In this document: positions 24,553-33,203 of the stretch, one piece after another | Numbering within the stretch: position 1 is the first letter of the stretch | How the letters are laid out: each line of letters starts with the position of its first letter | Made by a program: the position numbers and the translations under genes | The notes under the pieces: model-generated | Seen by the model: the letters and a program-made list of their open reading frames with translations, nothing else | What the model was told of the DNA's origin: nothing | Databases searched by the model: none | Origin: Rhizobium sp. N324 | Lineage (GTDB): Bacteria; Pseudomonadota; Alphaproteobacteria; Rhizobiales; Rhizobiaceae | Direction: 5' to 3' | DNA: 64,000 nucleotides | Assembly: GCF_001664485.1 (NCBI RefSeq) | Contig: NZ_CP013630.1 | Location: 1,925,001 to 1,989,000, forward strand

Positions 24553-26667
24553 TCAATTCAGTTTGAGCGACGGCTCCCGGCCCCAGACACGCAATTTGCC
24601 GAGCGCCTTGATAAAGGCCGCGACATCTCCGGCTGCTTTAAGCGCAATCACGCCTTCATCCAGTGAATCGGCAATGCCGGCCTTTTGCATCAGCGGCAGC
24701 GCCGTTTCCACATAGCCGATGAACTTGCAGTGCACGAAGGCATCCGAGACGAAATCACGGGCCGTTGCCTCCTTCAGCAGATCACTGCTTCCCGCCGACG
24801 AGGGGAGCAGCGCGACGGCGTCGTAGAGCACCGAAGGTCCGCCGTCGATCATCTGGTGCGCCTCGATCCAATTGCCGTCCGAGAGCGTCACGCCGCCGAT
24901 CTTTGGCGCGATCACTTCGAATACGGCCTTCTGTTCGGTAATTTCGGCAAGCAGCGCCCTGAAGATCGCGGCATCGGCGCCGTCGGTGACAAGAATGCCG
25001 AGCTTGCGTCCTTCGAACCGCTTGGGGCCGCGCTCGACGATGCTGAGCGCCGGCGACGGCTCGAGATCCTGGCGTGTCGGCATGGCGGCATCGGCGGGCT
25101 TCGGCATCGATTTGAAGCCGAGTGCGTGGCCGACCTTGCTCGCCAGCGTCTCATCGATGTTGATGAGATGGGAAACCATGCGCTCGCGAATGACCGGTGT
25201 TTCGACCTTGCTCAACTCGAAGATCAGCGCTGCCGCGATATGGCGTTGCTCCGGCGGGGTCTGGCTGATGAAGAACTGCCTGGCCTGGCTGTAGTGATCG
25301 GCAAAGCTTTCCGGCCGCAATCGGACCTTGGCACCCTGCTCCTCGGCCGGGAAGTGACGATAGCCCTGTACCGGCGATTCCCGCGGCCCCTGATTCCAGG
25401 AATTCGGCTGGTAATTGACCCGCCCGACAGGATTGCGCATCGCCATGTGGCCATCCTGCTGGAAATTGTGGAAGGGACATTTCGGAGCATTGATCGGCAG
25501 ATGGGTGAAATTCGGGCCGCCCAGACGTTTCAGTTGCGTGTCGAGATAGGAAAAGTTCCGCCCCTGCAGCAGCGGGTCGTTGCTGAAGTCTATGCCGGGC
25601 GGAACGTTCTGTGTCATGAAGGCGACCTGCTCGGTCTCGGCGAAGAAGTTTTCGGGCATTCGGTCGAGCACCAGCCGGCCGACCGGTTTGACCGGAAGGA
25701 TCTCCTCCGGAATGATCTTCGTCGGATCGAGGATGTCGAAGTCGAACGTGTCGGCGAAGTCCTGGTCGAAAAGCTGGACGCAAAGTTCCCATTCCGGGAA
25801 GTTTCCTGACTGGATCGACTGCCAAAGGTCGCGGCGGTGGAAATCCGGATCCGCGCCATTGATCTTGACCGCTTCGTTCCAGGCGACGGATTGCAGGCCG
25901 AGTTTCGGTTTCCAATGGAATTTGACGAAGGTCGATTCATCGGCGGCGTTGACGAAACGGAATGTGTGCACGCCAAAGCCCTCCATGAAACGGAAGGAAC
26001 GCGGGATGGCGCGATCCGACATGACCCACATGATCATGTGCATGCTTTCGGGGGTGAGGGAGATGAAGTCCCAGAAATTGTCATGCGCCGACTGCGCCTG
26101 CGGAAATTGCCTGTCGGGTTCCGGCTTTACGGCATGAATGATGTCGGGAAACCTGATCGCGTCCTGAATGAAGAAGACCGGGATATTGTTGCCGACCAGA
26201 TCCCAATTCCCCTGCTGCGTATAGAGCTTCACCGCGAAGCCGCGCACGTCGCGCGCCAGATCGAAGGAACCCTTGCTGCCGGCGACTGTCGAAAACCGGA
26301 CGAAGGCCGGCGTCTTTTCGCCGGGCCGCTGGAAGAGATCGGCCCGGGTATAGGCGGCCAGCGATTCATATGTTTCGAAATAGCCATGGGCGCCGTAGCC
26401 GCGCGCATGCACGACCCGCTCGGGGATGCGCTCGTGATCGAAATGAAAGATCTTTTCGCGGAAATGGAAATCATCGATGAGGGCGGGGCCACGGGCGCCG
26501 AGACGAAGCGTGTTCTGATCATCGGAGACCGGGCCGCCTTGCGCCGTGGTTAGCACCGGCATGCCGTCTTCGGCAAACTGATGAAGCTCACCACCTGCAC
26601 CCCGATGCAGTTTCTGATCATGAATCGTCGCGTTGTCCGAGGGCGAGGTCTTCGTCTTCTTGGCCAT
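24553..26667 (-). CDS. katE: Large-subunit (clade II, HPII-like) catalase
   Basis: A 704-residue haem catalase that decomposes hydrogen peroxide. The distal histidine lies in [15 protein letters not shown] near residue 84 and the proximal haem tyrosine in RNFSYLDTQ near residue 367. The extra C-terminal domain (about residues 555-704, starting [21 protein letters not shown]) has the DJ-1/PfpI-like fold seen only in large-subunit catalases. Length and domain order match E. coli KatE. The gene is monocistronic, with a terminator behind it. Induction by stationary phase or general stress is usual for the family; no specific regulator site was identified here. Confidence 0.95.
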   Translation of the reverse strand: MAKKTKTSPSDNATIHDQKLHRGAGGELHQFAEDGMPVLTTAQGGPVSDDQNTLRLGARGPALIDDFHFREKIFHFDHERIPERVVHARGYGAHGYFETYESLAAYTRADLFQRPGEKTPAFVRFSTVAGSKGSFDLARDVRGFAVKLYTQQGNWDLVGNNIPVFFIQDAIRFPDIIHAVKPEPDRQFPQAQSAHDNFWDFISLTPESMHMIMWVMSDRAIPRSFRFMEGFGVHTFRFVNAADESTFVKFHWKPKLGLQSVAWNEAVKINGADPDFHRRDLWQSIQSGNFPEWELCVQLFDQDFADTFDFDILDPTKIIPEEILPVKPVGRLVLDRMPENFFAETEQVAFMTQNVPPGIDFSNDPLLQGRNFSYLDTQLKRLGGPNFTHLPINAPKCPFHNFQQDGHMAMRNPVGRVNYQPNSWNQGPRESPVQGYRHFPAEEQGAKVRLRPESFADHYSQARQFFISQTPPEQRHIAAALIFELSKVETPVIRERMVSHLINIDETLASKVGHALGFKSMPKPADAAMPTRQDLEPSPALSIVERGPKRFEGRKLGILVTDGADAAIFRALLAEITEQKAVFEVIAPKIGGVTLSDGNWIEAHQMIDGGPSVLYDAVALLPSSAGSSDLLKEATARDFVSDAFVHCKFIGYVETALPLMQKAGIADSLDEGVIALKAAGDVAAFIKALGKLRVWGREPSLKLN

Positions 26668-26810
26668 CTATTTTCTCCGGAAAGGGTGTGACCTATCCGA
26701 AGCTCAAAAATGGCCACATGTTCCGTTTGATGAGAAATAAACAGCCACTGTGGAAAGAAGCCGCCTGACGGCGGCAGATGATCCAACAACACCAAAGCCG
26801 CGGCCCGCAC

Positions 26811-26846
26811 AAAAATAGGGTGCGGGGCCTTTCGACCCCGCACCCC
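26811..26846 (-). terminator. Terminator of the membrane-protein gene
   Basis: A 10-bp stem (GGGTGCGGGG with CCCCGCACCC) followed on the minus strand by TATTTTT. It lies 15 nt after the stop of the gene starting at 27781. Confidence 0.82.
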
Positions 26847-26860
26847 GGTTTCAATCAATC

Positions 26861-27781
26861 CTAGATACGAGGCCTGACGAGGAGATCTTCCTCTTCGTCG
26901 CGTTGAGATCCGCCGAACGCGGCGGCGGCGGAGGCAATGAAAGCCCCGACCAGAAGCGACAGCGAGCCGAGCAGGGCGGTGGTCGAGGCCGCCTTGCGTG
27001 CCTCGTCGGCAGCCTTCTGGGTGGCGACCTTGGCATCGTCGATCCGCTTCAGCACCGTATCGACGCGGGTGCGTGCGTCGGCCTCGGAAAGGCCGGTTCG
27101 CGAAGAGACGATGGTGGCGAGATAGGCCTTGTCGTCCTCGGGAACCTGGCCCGCGGCGGCGCCGTTGAGCAGGATGCGGGACACTTCGGTTGTTGCCGCG
27201 GCATCGTTGGATGTCGCTGCGGCGCGCGCCTGATCGGGGCGCAGCAGCGCGTCGGTAAAATAGGACGTGGACAGATCCACCGGCGAGGTGGCCGACGATG
27301 CTGCCGCGGTACCGGCGGCGGTGGCGGTCGATCCCACGGCCTGTGCGGCCGCACCCACGGCCTGTGCACCGGCGCCGGCGAGCGAAGTCAGCGACGAGGC
27401 CAGAAACCCGGCAACGAAGACGGTCGCCAGAGCCCAGCTCAAGAACCCATGCGCGGTGTCACGGAAGAAAACCTCATCCGTGTGGACGGCCGCCCATTTC
27501 GTCCGCAGCCGGCCGGTAATATAGCCGCCGAGCGCCGAAGAGAGCCATTGCACGAGAACGAGCCAGATTGCCGCCGTCACACCGAGTGTCCCGAGCGAAC
27601 TGCTTTGCCCCGACCAGGGCGACACCATCGTCAGCCCGAGCCCGGATCCGAGCAGCAGAAGGATGAGGGTCACGCCGATGGCCGCCGCGGCGCCCCCGAA
27701 GATAGGCCCCCAGGTCATAGCCGATTTGGAGGATTCGACCGGAGTGGCAACCTCTCCGGAACCTGTCATTGAAACCGACAT
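26861..27781 (-). CDS. Integral membrane protein annotated elsewhere as PhnA-like
   Basis: A 306-residue protein with three or four membrane helices in the N-terminal half (around residues 28-55, 65-90 and 110-135) and one near the C-terminus (TALLGSLSLLVGAFIASAAAAF). Between them is an Ala/Thr/Ser-rich, probably periplasmic region, followed by a segment (residues about 225-265) with coiled-coil character (ADARTRVDTVLKRIDDAKV). Similar rhizobial proteins are often labelled PhnA-like, but nothing here indicates phosphonate metabolism, so the function is best left unknown. A 25-residue peptide gene lies 9 nt upstream in the same direction. Confidence 0.82.
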   Translation of the reverse strand: MSVSMTGSGEVATPVESSKSAMTWGPIFGGAAAAIGVTLILLLLGSGLGLTMVSPWSGQSSSLGTLGVTAAIWLVLVQWLSSALGGYITGRLRTKWAAVHTDEVFFRDTAHGFLSWALATVFVAGFLASSLTSLAGAGAQAVGAAAQAVGSTATAAGTAAASSATSPVDLSTSYFTDALLRPDQARAAATSNDAAATTEVSRILLNGAAAGQVPEDDKAYLATIVSSRTGLSEADARTRVDTVLKRIDDAKVATQKAADEARKAASTTALLGSLSLLVGAFIASAAAAFGGSQRDEEEDLLVRPRI

Positions 27782-27790
27782 GATCTGTTC

Positions 27791-27868
27791 CTATCGCATA
27801 AACAGAGCCAGAAGAATGATGATAGGCAGTGGAACACCGAGCAGCCAAAGTAGAATACCGCGACCCAT
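27791..27868 (-). CDS. 25-residue conserved-looking membrane micropeptide
   Basis: Encodes MGRGILLWLLGVPLPIIILL followed by ALFMR: a positively charged N-terminus, one hydrophobic helix broken by two prolines and a C-terminal Arg. The ATG is preceded by a near-perfect Shine-Dalgarno (CAGGAGGT, 5 nt spacing). The stop lies 9 nt before the start of the membrane protein gene, so the two form a two-gene operon. Very similar micropeptides starting MGRGILLWLLG occur widely in proteobacteria to my knowledge, usually unannotated. Function unknown. Confidence 0.78.
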   Translation of the reverse strand: MGRGILLWLLGVPLPIIILLALFMR

Positions 27869-28140
27869 AAGAGACCTCCTGTCAAAGCTGACGTTACGTG
27901 GTTGATGCCACTCAACTTTTAACCACGGCGTTTGTTCCCGGCCGGCGTGATCGTCGACGATCTTCAGACGCGGATGATGAAGATCGACGAAATCTGGGCG
28001 CTCGCGCTAACGCCAGCCGAGGCGCGCGCCTATATCTTTAAACTCAGGGTGGTCTGAGAGTGCGTTCTGGGGAAATACTCGGGTGGCTCCCAAGGGGAGG
28101 CACTCATGGCTGCATCACAGCGTAGACGGGAGAAGCATCG

Positions 28141-28320
28141 ATGAACAGATTTCGGGCATTTGCAGCAGCCGGCGCCATTAGCCTTGCCGCCATGATTTCC
28201 GCTTGCGCGACGCCACCGAATTCATATGGCAACGCATCGGGATATCAGCCGGGAGATTCCATGAACCCGGCCTGCGCCGACGGCTTCCGACCCGGCGACG
28301 GTCGTTCGTGCAGCTACTAA
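28141..28320 (+). CDS. Small lipoprotein, 59 residues
   Basis: A 59-residue protein with a lipoprotein signal. It has Arg at positions 3 and 5, a hydrophobic segment of about 13 residues and the lipobox I-S-A-C with the acylated cysteine near residue 22. The mature chain is short and polar (PGDSMNPACADGFRPGDG) with two further cysteines. GGGAGAAG lies about 6 nt before the ATG. The entericidin-like size suggests an envelope lipoprotein, but no family is assigned. Confidence 0.72.
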   Translation: MNRFRAFAAAGAISLAAMISACATPPNSYGNASGYQPGDSMNPACADGFRPGDGRSCSY

Positions 28321-28743
28321 GGTGGTTGGCTCTGCTTGCCGGAGGCATCAGGTCGGCTTTTGGCGAACGCGCAATGTCTGGCCGGTAGGATCGATCGGCT
28401 TCAGGCGTCATTTCCGTTTGATGGTAGCCCCGACAGCAGCACCGCGCGCAATGCTCATCGCGCCGTCGTCAATGATCGAGAGAGAACGGCCACGTGATCT
28501 CGTGGCAGCGACGTGACGTCAATCTGCCGCCCGACCCCATTCTTAAGTTAATGGCAGTCGCGTCCTGCCGTAGTCTCTATACCATCAAGCCGGCAACGCA
28601 AAGATGGCCGCTTCGTCGCTTGTTGCTTTGCTAAAGGCGAATGCGAGGACGCCCCAGCCCCGGAGTAATCACCGTCGATAACGCTGGCGCCCCGCGACGC
28701 TGTTCTCTTGCGACCCTGAATTTCTGGGCCGATTCCAACAATG
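28321..28743. other. Gene-free stretch, 423 nt
   Basis: No convincing frame on either strand. Composition is mixed and there is no strong terminator for the lipoprotein gene. A short open stretch on the minus strand around 28430-28500 lacks a ribosome binding site. Confidence 0.5.
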
Positions 28744-28986
28744 TCACTGGCCGCTAAGGGGCAAGGCATCGATCAACTGGTGCACCTTATCGGTTGCGTA
28801 GACGATATCCTCGCGGGGCAAATGCACCGTGATTTCGATCTCCTGCCATCGACCGCCATTATTTCTAGCGTAACTCACGGCGGCCTGTAGAGATTTGAAT
28901 TCAACTGCGGGCGCGGGCGTTTTGTTTCCAGCGTCTGAACAAAGAAAAGGTCGGGGCGAATCCTCGCGCCGACCTCTTTGATGCAT
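28744..28986 (-). CDS. Hypothetical small soluble protein (start uncertain)
   Basis: The C-terminal 52 residues (VEFKSLQAAVSYARNN, GRWQEIEITVHLPRED, YATDKVHQLIDALP) have regular codon use and an alternating helix/strand pattern, and look like a genuine domain found in small rhizobial proteins. The N-terminal part is less convincing. The ATG at 28986 has no clear ribosome binding site, and a TTG at 29067 would give 107 residues. No function is assigned. Confidence 0.5.
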   Translation of the reverse strand: MHQRGRREDSPRPFLCSDAGNKTPAPAVEFKSLQAAVSYARNNGGRWQEIEITVHLPREDIVYATDKVHQLIDALPLSGQ

Positions 28987-29155
28987 CAGAACGGTGCCAG
29001 TACATCCGTGGTCACCAGCAAAAGCTATCCGATGGATTGAGTTTATGCGTCTTGTGAATTTTCGCAAGGATTAGGCGGATGCTGATTTGGGGCTAAAAGT
29101 GAGAATGAAACGCCTGTTTTCGGATTCATCAACGAAACAGGCGATTTCTTGAAAA

Positions 29156-29230
29156 TGGCTCCCCGGGCCGGATTCGAACCGGCGACCTGTCGATTAACAG
29201 TCGAATGCTCTACCGCTGAGCTACCAGGGA
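29156..29230 (-). tRNA. tRNA-Asn (GTT)
   Basis: A 75-nt cloverleaf on the minus strand with a TCCCTGG/CCGGGGA acceptor pair, D-loop AGCTCAGCGGTAGAGC, anticodon loop CTGTTAA (anticodon GTT), T-loop GGTTCGAATCC and an encoded CCA end. No intron or mismatch beyond normal G-T pairing. Confidence 0.97.
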
Positions 29231-29347
29231 TCACTGCTTGGCGCGGTGTGAGTGGGCTAATACAAATGCTTGCCCGATTTGCCAAGCGGTTTTTTCAAAA
29301 AAATGAAATGAACTTGTATTTGGGTCGTCTGTGCCCATCTCTGGGGA

Positions 29348-29665
29348 ATGACGAACGGGAATGAGCGCGAAGAGACGAGGGGCGGCGAAAAGCCCGGGAA
29401 GCGGGCAAGGCGCTTCGGCATCGATCATGCAAGCGGCAGGCTCATGCTCGGTTCCTTCAGCATCGGCATGCCGCGGTCCCGTATCGCGCGGATGGCGATC
29501 GGTGTCGCCCTCATTCTTTGCGGCTTCCTGGGCTTCCTGCCGATCCTGGGCTTTTGGATGCTGCCGCTTGGTTTCCTCGTGCTCTCGCACGATCTGCCTG
29601 TCGCGCGCCGGCTTCGCCGGCGGCTGGCGGTCTGGTGGCACAGGCGGGGGAAGCCGGCTGGCTGA
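29348..29665 (+). CDS. Small inner-membrane protein
   Basis: A 105-residue protein. The first 45 residues are basic and polar. A hydrophobic region follows (about residues 48-80, IARMAIGVALILCGFLGFLP then WMLPLGFLVLSHDLP) that could form one or two helices, and then an Arg-rich tail. The pattern resembles the short PGPGW-type transmembrane proteins of alphaproteobacteria. Function unknown. Lies between tRNA-Asn and another small exported protein gene. Confidence 0.68.
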   Translation: MTNGNEREETRGGEKPGKRARRFGIDHASGRLMLGSFSIGMPRSRIARMAIGVALILCGFLGFLPILGFWMLPLGFLVLSHDLPVARRLRRRLAVWWHRRGKPAG

Positions 29666-29766
29666 GAGAGCATCCGAAGAGAGGTCGCGGAAAAGCGACT
29701 GGATTTTCGCCTTCTTGGTTTATGGATTGTAAGATGCGAAACGCGTCAAAATGGTCAGCTGAGGAC

Positions 29767-30105
29767 ATGAAAGCACTTTTTGTTGTCGCCCTTTCGGCGG
29801 CGACGATTCTCTCAAGCGTTCCCGCCGAGGCCCAGGCCGTCGACAGCCGGGGTTTTGACGCTCGCGGCATCTGCCGCCGTCCAGAGGGCTGTACGGTCGA
29901 TCACGGCCAGGGGGGTGGTTATGACGGGCCACGCAACTATCGCAATTTCAACGGCCGGAACGAGCGTGATGGCAATAACGACCGCGACCGAAACGATCGC
30001 CGCTATCGTAATCAGAATAGAAGCGACAATTTCGACGGCCTGAGCAATCGCCTGGCCGCAAGCCCTGTTGCCGTTGAGGCGGGTGCATCGCTCAGGCGAA
30101 TCTAG
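29767..30105 (+). CDS. Secreted Asn/Arg/Asp-rich protein
   Basis: A 112-residue protein with a Sec signal peptide (MKALFVVALSAATILSSVPA, cleavage near AEAQA). The mature region has a short disulfide-capable segment (RGICRRPEGCTVDHG) followed by a low-complexity Arg/Asn/Asp stretch that looks disordered. Similar small proteins with GICRRPEGC-like cysteines occur in rhizobia. Function unknown. Its stop overlaps by 4 nt the stop of the convergent KTSC-domain gene. Confidence 0.72.
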   Translation: MKALFVVALSAATILSSVPAEAQAVDSRGFDARGICRRPEGCTVDHGQGGGYDGPRNYRNFNGRNERDGNNDRDRNDRRYRNQNRSDNFDGLSNRLAASPVAVEAGASLRRI

Positions 30106-30452
30106 TTGGACCTGAGTTCGCTTTCCTCGAAAACGCCGTTGGGGCCTTGATCGAGGCTGGTCACCATCAGCAGGCTGCTGACGGCAAGGAGGAGGACGAG
30201 CTTCAGCACGTAGGAAAGGGACAGCTGATGCCGGCTGCCTCGTGAGACGCGGGAAGGTGCAACATAATATTTGTAGTAGAAGTGCGGATCGCTCGTTTCC
30301 AGCAGGTTCTGGTAGACGTGCGGCGGAATGTCCGCATGTTTCACCGGTGGAGAACCCGGGAATTTTACATGAAGATCCCGGCTTTCGGCATCATATGCCG
30401 CATGCACGTGCTTCGATTTGAGGGCAGCCCAATCCATTGCAGCTCCTATCAC
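30102..30452 (-). CDS. KTSC-domain protein with C-terminal membrane helix
   Basis: A 116-residue protein. The N-terminal 65 residues fit the KTSC fold (HVHAAYDAESRDLHVKFPG, then IPPHVYQNLLETSDPHFYYK), a small domain of unknown function also found near lysyl-tRNA synthetases. A hydrophobic segment near residues 82-98 (VLKLVLLLAVSSLLMV) anchors the C-terminus. ATG 30437 (MDWAALK) is a reasonable alternative start. Confidence 0.75.
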   Translation of the reverse strand: MIGAAMDWAALKSKHVHAAYDAESRDLHVKFPGSPPVKHADIPPHVYQNLLETSDPHFYYKYYVAPSRVSRGSRHQLSLSYVLKLVLLLAVSSLLMVTSLDQGPNGVFEESELRSN

Positions 30453-30696
30453 CCTCCCAGGGCCAATATGAGACCCGCAGGGCGATGGTCAAGCTGACAA
30501 TTTGTTTCAAATGCATAGATTGGCAGGAAACGGGACATCATCGGCGGCAGGGAAATTCCACCCTGCGCTCGTGCCGGTCGGGCACGGGAAATAGCCTTTG
30601 GGGCAGCGGCGGATTGGCGTTTTTCCGAAATGCCCTCTTGCGATTTCCTTACGATCATTCTAAACGCTCGCCACGGCTCAGATAACGAGCGCGTGA

Positions 30697-30770
30697 GGCC
30701 TCGTGGCGGAGTGGTGACGCAGAGGACTGCAAATCCTTGTACCCCGGTTCAATTCCGGGCGAGGCCTCCA
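30697..30770 (+). tRNA. tRNA-Cys (GCA)
   Basis: A 74-nt cloverleaf: acceptor GGCCTCG paired with CGAGGCC, anticodon loop CTGCAAA (anticodon GCA), T-loop GGTTCAATTCC, and encoded TCCA at the 3' end. Confidence 0.97.
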
Positions 30771-30926
30771 AACTTTCCCACACGACATAACACGGCTGAA
30801 ATGTACCCGAGCAGCGACGCTCTGAGGTGTATCGCCGCGTGGCCGTCGCATGGCCTGATGCTCGCTGCATGAGATTGCCGCAGACGTTATGCGGGAACTA
30901 TCTTTGAGCGCGCTTCGGCACCCGTG

Positions 30927-31034
30927 TCACTTCAAGGTCGTTTCGCCATCCAGCAGCCCGCAGCAGAATATGCCGATGAGCGCTGCGATGATGAAAAAAT
31001 CGAACAGCGTCAAATATTCGAAAATCGCAGACAT
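30927..31034 (-). CDS. 35-residue single-helix membrane peptide
   Basis: Reads MSAIFEYLTLFDFFIIAALI, then GIFCCGLLDGETTLK. A single hydrophobic helix is flanked by acidic residues, with a CC pair at its end. GGAGGT lies 7 nt before the ATG, one of the best ribosome binding sites in the window. It stands alone between tRNA-Cys and the methyltransferase gene. A plus-strand frame at 30889-31077 is its shadow. Function unknown. Confidence 0.7.
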   Translation of the reverse strand: MSAIFEYLTLFDFFIIAALIGIFCCGLLDGETTLK

Positions 31035-31240
31035 GGCCTGCACCTCCTACTTTCCTCCGTTGAAAATCATAACATGAAGGGGAGGGCGATTCCACGTTTG
31101 CATTGGAGAGCCTCGTTGCCTCTGTGGCGCGGAAGAAGCGCCTGCCGGATTCTTTTCGCCGGCGGCTGCCAAGCCTTGAAAGCATCGGTGGCGGGGATTA
31201 AGAGACGAGGGACAGGAACCGCTTTCAAGAGCGAGAGGAC

Positions 31241-31906
31241 ATGATGGATTTCGAAGCAGCGCGCGCAAAGATGGTCGACACCCAGGTTCGCACGACGGAC
31301 GTTACCTCGCATTCCGTGCTGACGGCGCTTCTCACAGTGCCGCGTGAGGCATTCGTGCCGGAGAGGGCGAAGCTGCTGGCCTACATCGACAACGATGTCG
31401 AAATATCGGCCGCCGCACCGGGAAAGCCGGCCCGCTTCCTGATGGAGGCATCGCCGCTCGCCAAGCTGCTGCAGCTGGCCGCGATCACCAAGGATGATTT
31501 CGTCCTCGAAGTCGGCTGCGGCACTGGTTACACGTCGGCGCTGCTGTCGATCATTGCCGGCTCGGTCATCGCGCTCGAATGCGACGAGGCGCTGGCCGCC
31601 GAGGCAAAGGCCAAGCTTGCCGACTACGCCAAGATCGAGGTGGTCACAGGGCCGCTCGAAAAGGGCTACGCTGCCGGCGCTCCCTATGATCTGATCTTCG
31701 TCAACGGCGCAGTCGAGGAGGTTCCGGCAGCGCTTCTCGGCCAATTGCGCGATGGCGGCCGTCTGATCACGGTCGAAGGCTATGGCAATGCCGCCCGCGC
31801 CAAGGTGTTCGTCGCCGAGCGCGGCGCGATTTCGGAAAACGTCTTCTTCAATGCCTCCGTGAAGCCGCTGCCGGGTTTCGCCAAGGCGCGCGAATTCGTT
31901 TTCTGA
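31241..31906 (+). CDS. Protein-L-isoaspartate O-methyltransferase family protein
   Basis: A 221-residue SAM-dependent methyltransferase of the PCMT family. It has the N-terminal DTQVRTTDVTSHSVLTALL segment, the SPLAKLLQLA helix and the SAM motif VLEVGCGTGYTSALL near residue 88. It is more divergent than the canonical pcm at 53909-54562. In particular it has RTTDVTS and FVPERAKLLAYIDNDV where the classical enzyme recognises isoaspartate, so its substrate may differ. ATG 31244 is an equally possible start. In related genomes, as I recall, this family sits beside tolC; here no tolC follows. Confidence 0.85.
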   Translation: MMDFEAARAKMVDTQVRTTDVTSHSVLTALLTVPREAFVPERAKLLAYIDNDVEISAAAPGKPARFLMEASPLAKLLQLAAITKDDFVLEVGCGTGYTSALLSIIAGSVIALECDEALAAEAKAKLADYAKIEVVTGPLEKGYAAGAPYDLIFVNGAVEEVPAALLGQLRDGGRLITVEGYGNAARAKVFVAERGAISENVFFNASVKPLPGFAKAREFVF

Positions 31907-31931
31907 TCCCGTTTTCATCGATGAATTCAGC

Positions 31932-31954
31932 AACGGGCGCCATCGGCGCCCGTT
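31932..31954 (+). terminator. Terminator after the methyltransferase-family gene
   Basis: AACGGGCGC pairs with GCGCCCGTT around CATCG, followed by TTCTC. It lies 26 nt after the stop. Confidence 0.72.
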
Positions 31955-31960
31955 TCTCAT

Positions 31961-31982
31961 TGCAGCGCCTTTTGGCGCTGCA
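31961..31982. repeat. Second perfect hairpin in tandem
   Basis: TGCAGCGCC and GGCGCTGCA form a 9-bp perfect stem with a TTTT loop, 6 nt beyond the terminator hairpin. No T-run follows; it may act as a second stop or RNA-stabilising element. Confidence 0.5.
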
Positions 31983-32194
31983 GCAGTTTGACTCTACGCA
32001 TCGCCGGAAAGCCTTCACAAACATCGTTTATCCTGCCGCCGCCGCCTCGCAAACATCGGGTAACAAAACTGTGCATGGCCTCATTCATTTGATTCGCGAT
32101 GATTTTTTTCACGTCTGAGGTATTCTAAGGTCGCGGTGATTCGGATGACCGCTCCACATCGTCCGGTCGTTGTTTTTGGATAACGGGGATTGAA

Positions 32195-33088
32195 ATGGCT
32201 CAGCCAAGTGTAGCGCGTGAACCGTCAATGGAAGAAATTCTGGCCTCCATCCGCCAGATCATCGAAAGCAATGAGCCCGGCGCCGGCAAGGCGATTTCCG
32301 CATCCCTGCCGCCAGTCTACGGCGCCGACGAGGATGAGAACGGCTCCGAGATCCATCTGACGGTTGATGATACCTATGCCGGCGTGGAGTTCCCCGAACC
32401 GGCCATGCGCTCCTCCGATCCACGTTTCGTTGCCGCCAATTCGGCCGGCACCGCCCCCGAACCCGAAGTGCCGGCCCGCGCCCTGTCGCTTGCCGATGTC
32501 GCCGCCCGCGTGCGCGCCGCCTCCGAGCGCAGCGCTGTCCAGGCCGGCCAGGCACTGCGTGAAATTCCGAGCGGCTTCCGTCAGCCCGAACCGCAGCCGG
32601 CCCCGATGCCGGAAGCGCCGCGGGCAGCAGTACCGCAGCCGCAGCCGATGCAGCCTGTTTTCCCCCCGGCTGCTGTAGCACCCGTTCCGCAGTCCATGAT
32701 CGAGCAGCCGGCCGAGCCGGTATTTGTAGAAGCACCGCGGGCCGCGGTCGCCGAGCCGGCGCCCGCAGTCGCTGAGCCCTTGGCCGCCGTCGAGACGGCG
32801 CCACCGGCTTTGGAACCGGCTCAGCCTCCGGCAGCAGCTTTCCTGCCGAGCCTTATGGACGAGGTTCAGCCGACGCTGCTTTCGGAGGGCGCCGGTCTGC
32901 AGATCAGCCGCTCCTTCGAGGAGCTTGCCGCCGCCATCGACGGTGCGGAGCGCCGCTCGCTGGATGAGATCGCAGAGGATATGCTGCGCCCGATGCTGCG
33001 TGAATGGCTTGATGATAATCTGCCGACGCTGGTCGAGCGGCTGGTGCGCGAGGAGATCGAGCGCGTGGCGCGCGGCCCGCGCCGCTGA
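32195..33088 (+). CDS. popZ: PopZ-type polar organising protein (DUF2497)
   Basis: A 297-residue protein with the three-part PopZ layout. There is a short N-terminal helix (EPSMEEILASIRQIIES, residues 9-25) and a long acidic and Pro/Ala-rich disordered linker (about residues 40-225). The C-terminal oligomerisation helices close the protein (RSLDEIAEDMLRPMLREWLD, then NLPTLVERLVREEIERVAR). PopZ forms a polymeric hub at the cell pole that recruits ParB-bound origins and signalling proteins; in Rhizobiales it marks the growing pole. The gene is followed by a strong terminator and then valS, a neighbourhood usual for this family. The rhizobial linker is much longer than that of Caulobacter. Confidence 0.88.
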   Translation: MAQPSVAREPSMEEILASIRQIIESNEPGAGKAISASLPPVYGADEDENGSEIHLTVDDTYAGVEFPEPAMRSSDPRFVAANSAGTAPEPEVPARALSLADVAARVRAASERSAVQAGQALREIPSGFRQPEPQPAPMPEAPRAAVPQPQPMQPVFPPAAVAPVPQSMIEQPAEPVFVEAPRAAVAEPAPAVAEPLAAVETAPPALEPAQPPAAAFLPSLMDEVQPTLLSEGAGLQISRSFEELAAAIDGAERRSLDEIAEDMLRPMLREWLDDNLPTLVERLVREEIERVARGPRR

Positions 33089-33106
33089 TCGGATTGCTTT
33101 TTCCTG

Positions 33107-33137
33107 AAAAGCCGCTCCGGTCTCCGGGGCGGCTTTT
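33107..33137 (+). terminator. Terminator after popZ
   Basis: AAAAGCCGCTCCGG pairs imperfectly with CCGGGGCGGCTTTT around TCT and is followed by more T. It lies about 20 nt after the stop. Confidence 0.85.
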
Positions 33138-33203
33138 TTATTGACTTGCCCGTGCCCATCCTATTTACAAACGCCACCCTCGAACCTCGAAATTGGTCAG
33201 AAA

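Noticed and set aside
26861..27781. Phosphonate metabolism role from the PhnA-like label
   Set aside because: The protein is an integral membrane protein with no PhnA zinc-ribbon features and no phn genes nearby.
29043..29364. Overlapping open frames on both strands across the tRNA-Asn gene (29043-29285 minus and 29149-29364 plus)
   Set aside because: They are translations of the tRNA itself, containing the well-known spurious phrases such as AGFEPATCRLTVECSTAELPG; no ribosome binding site or codon bias.
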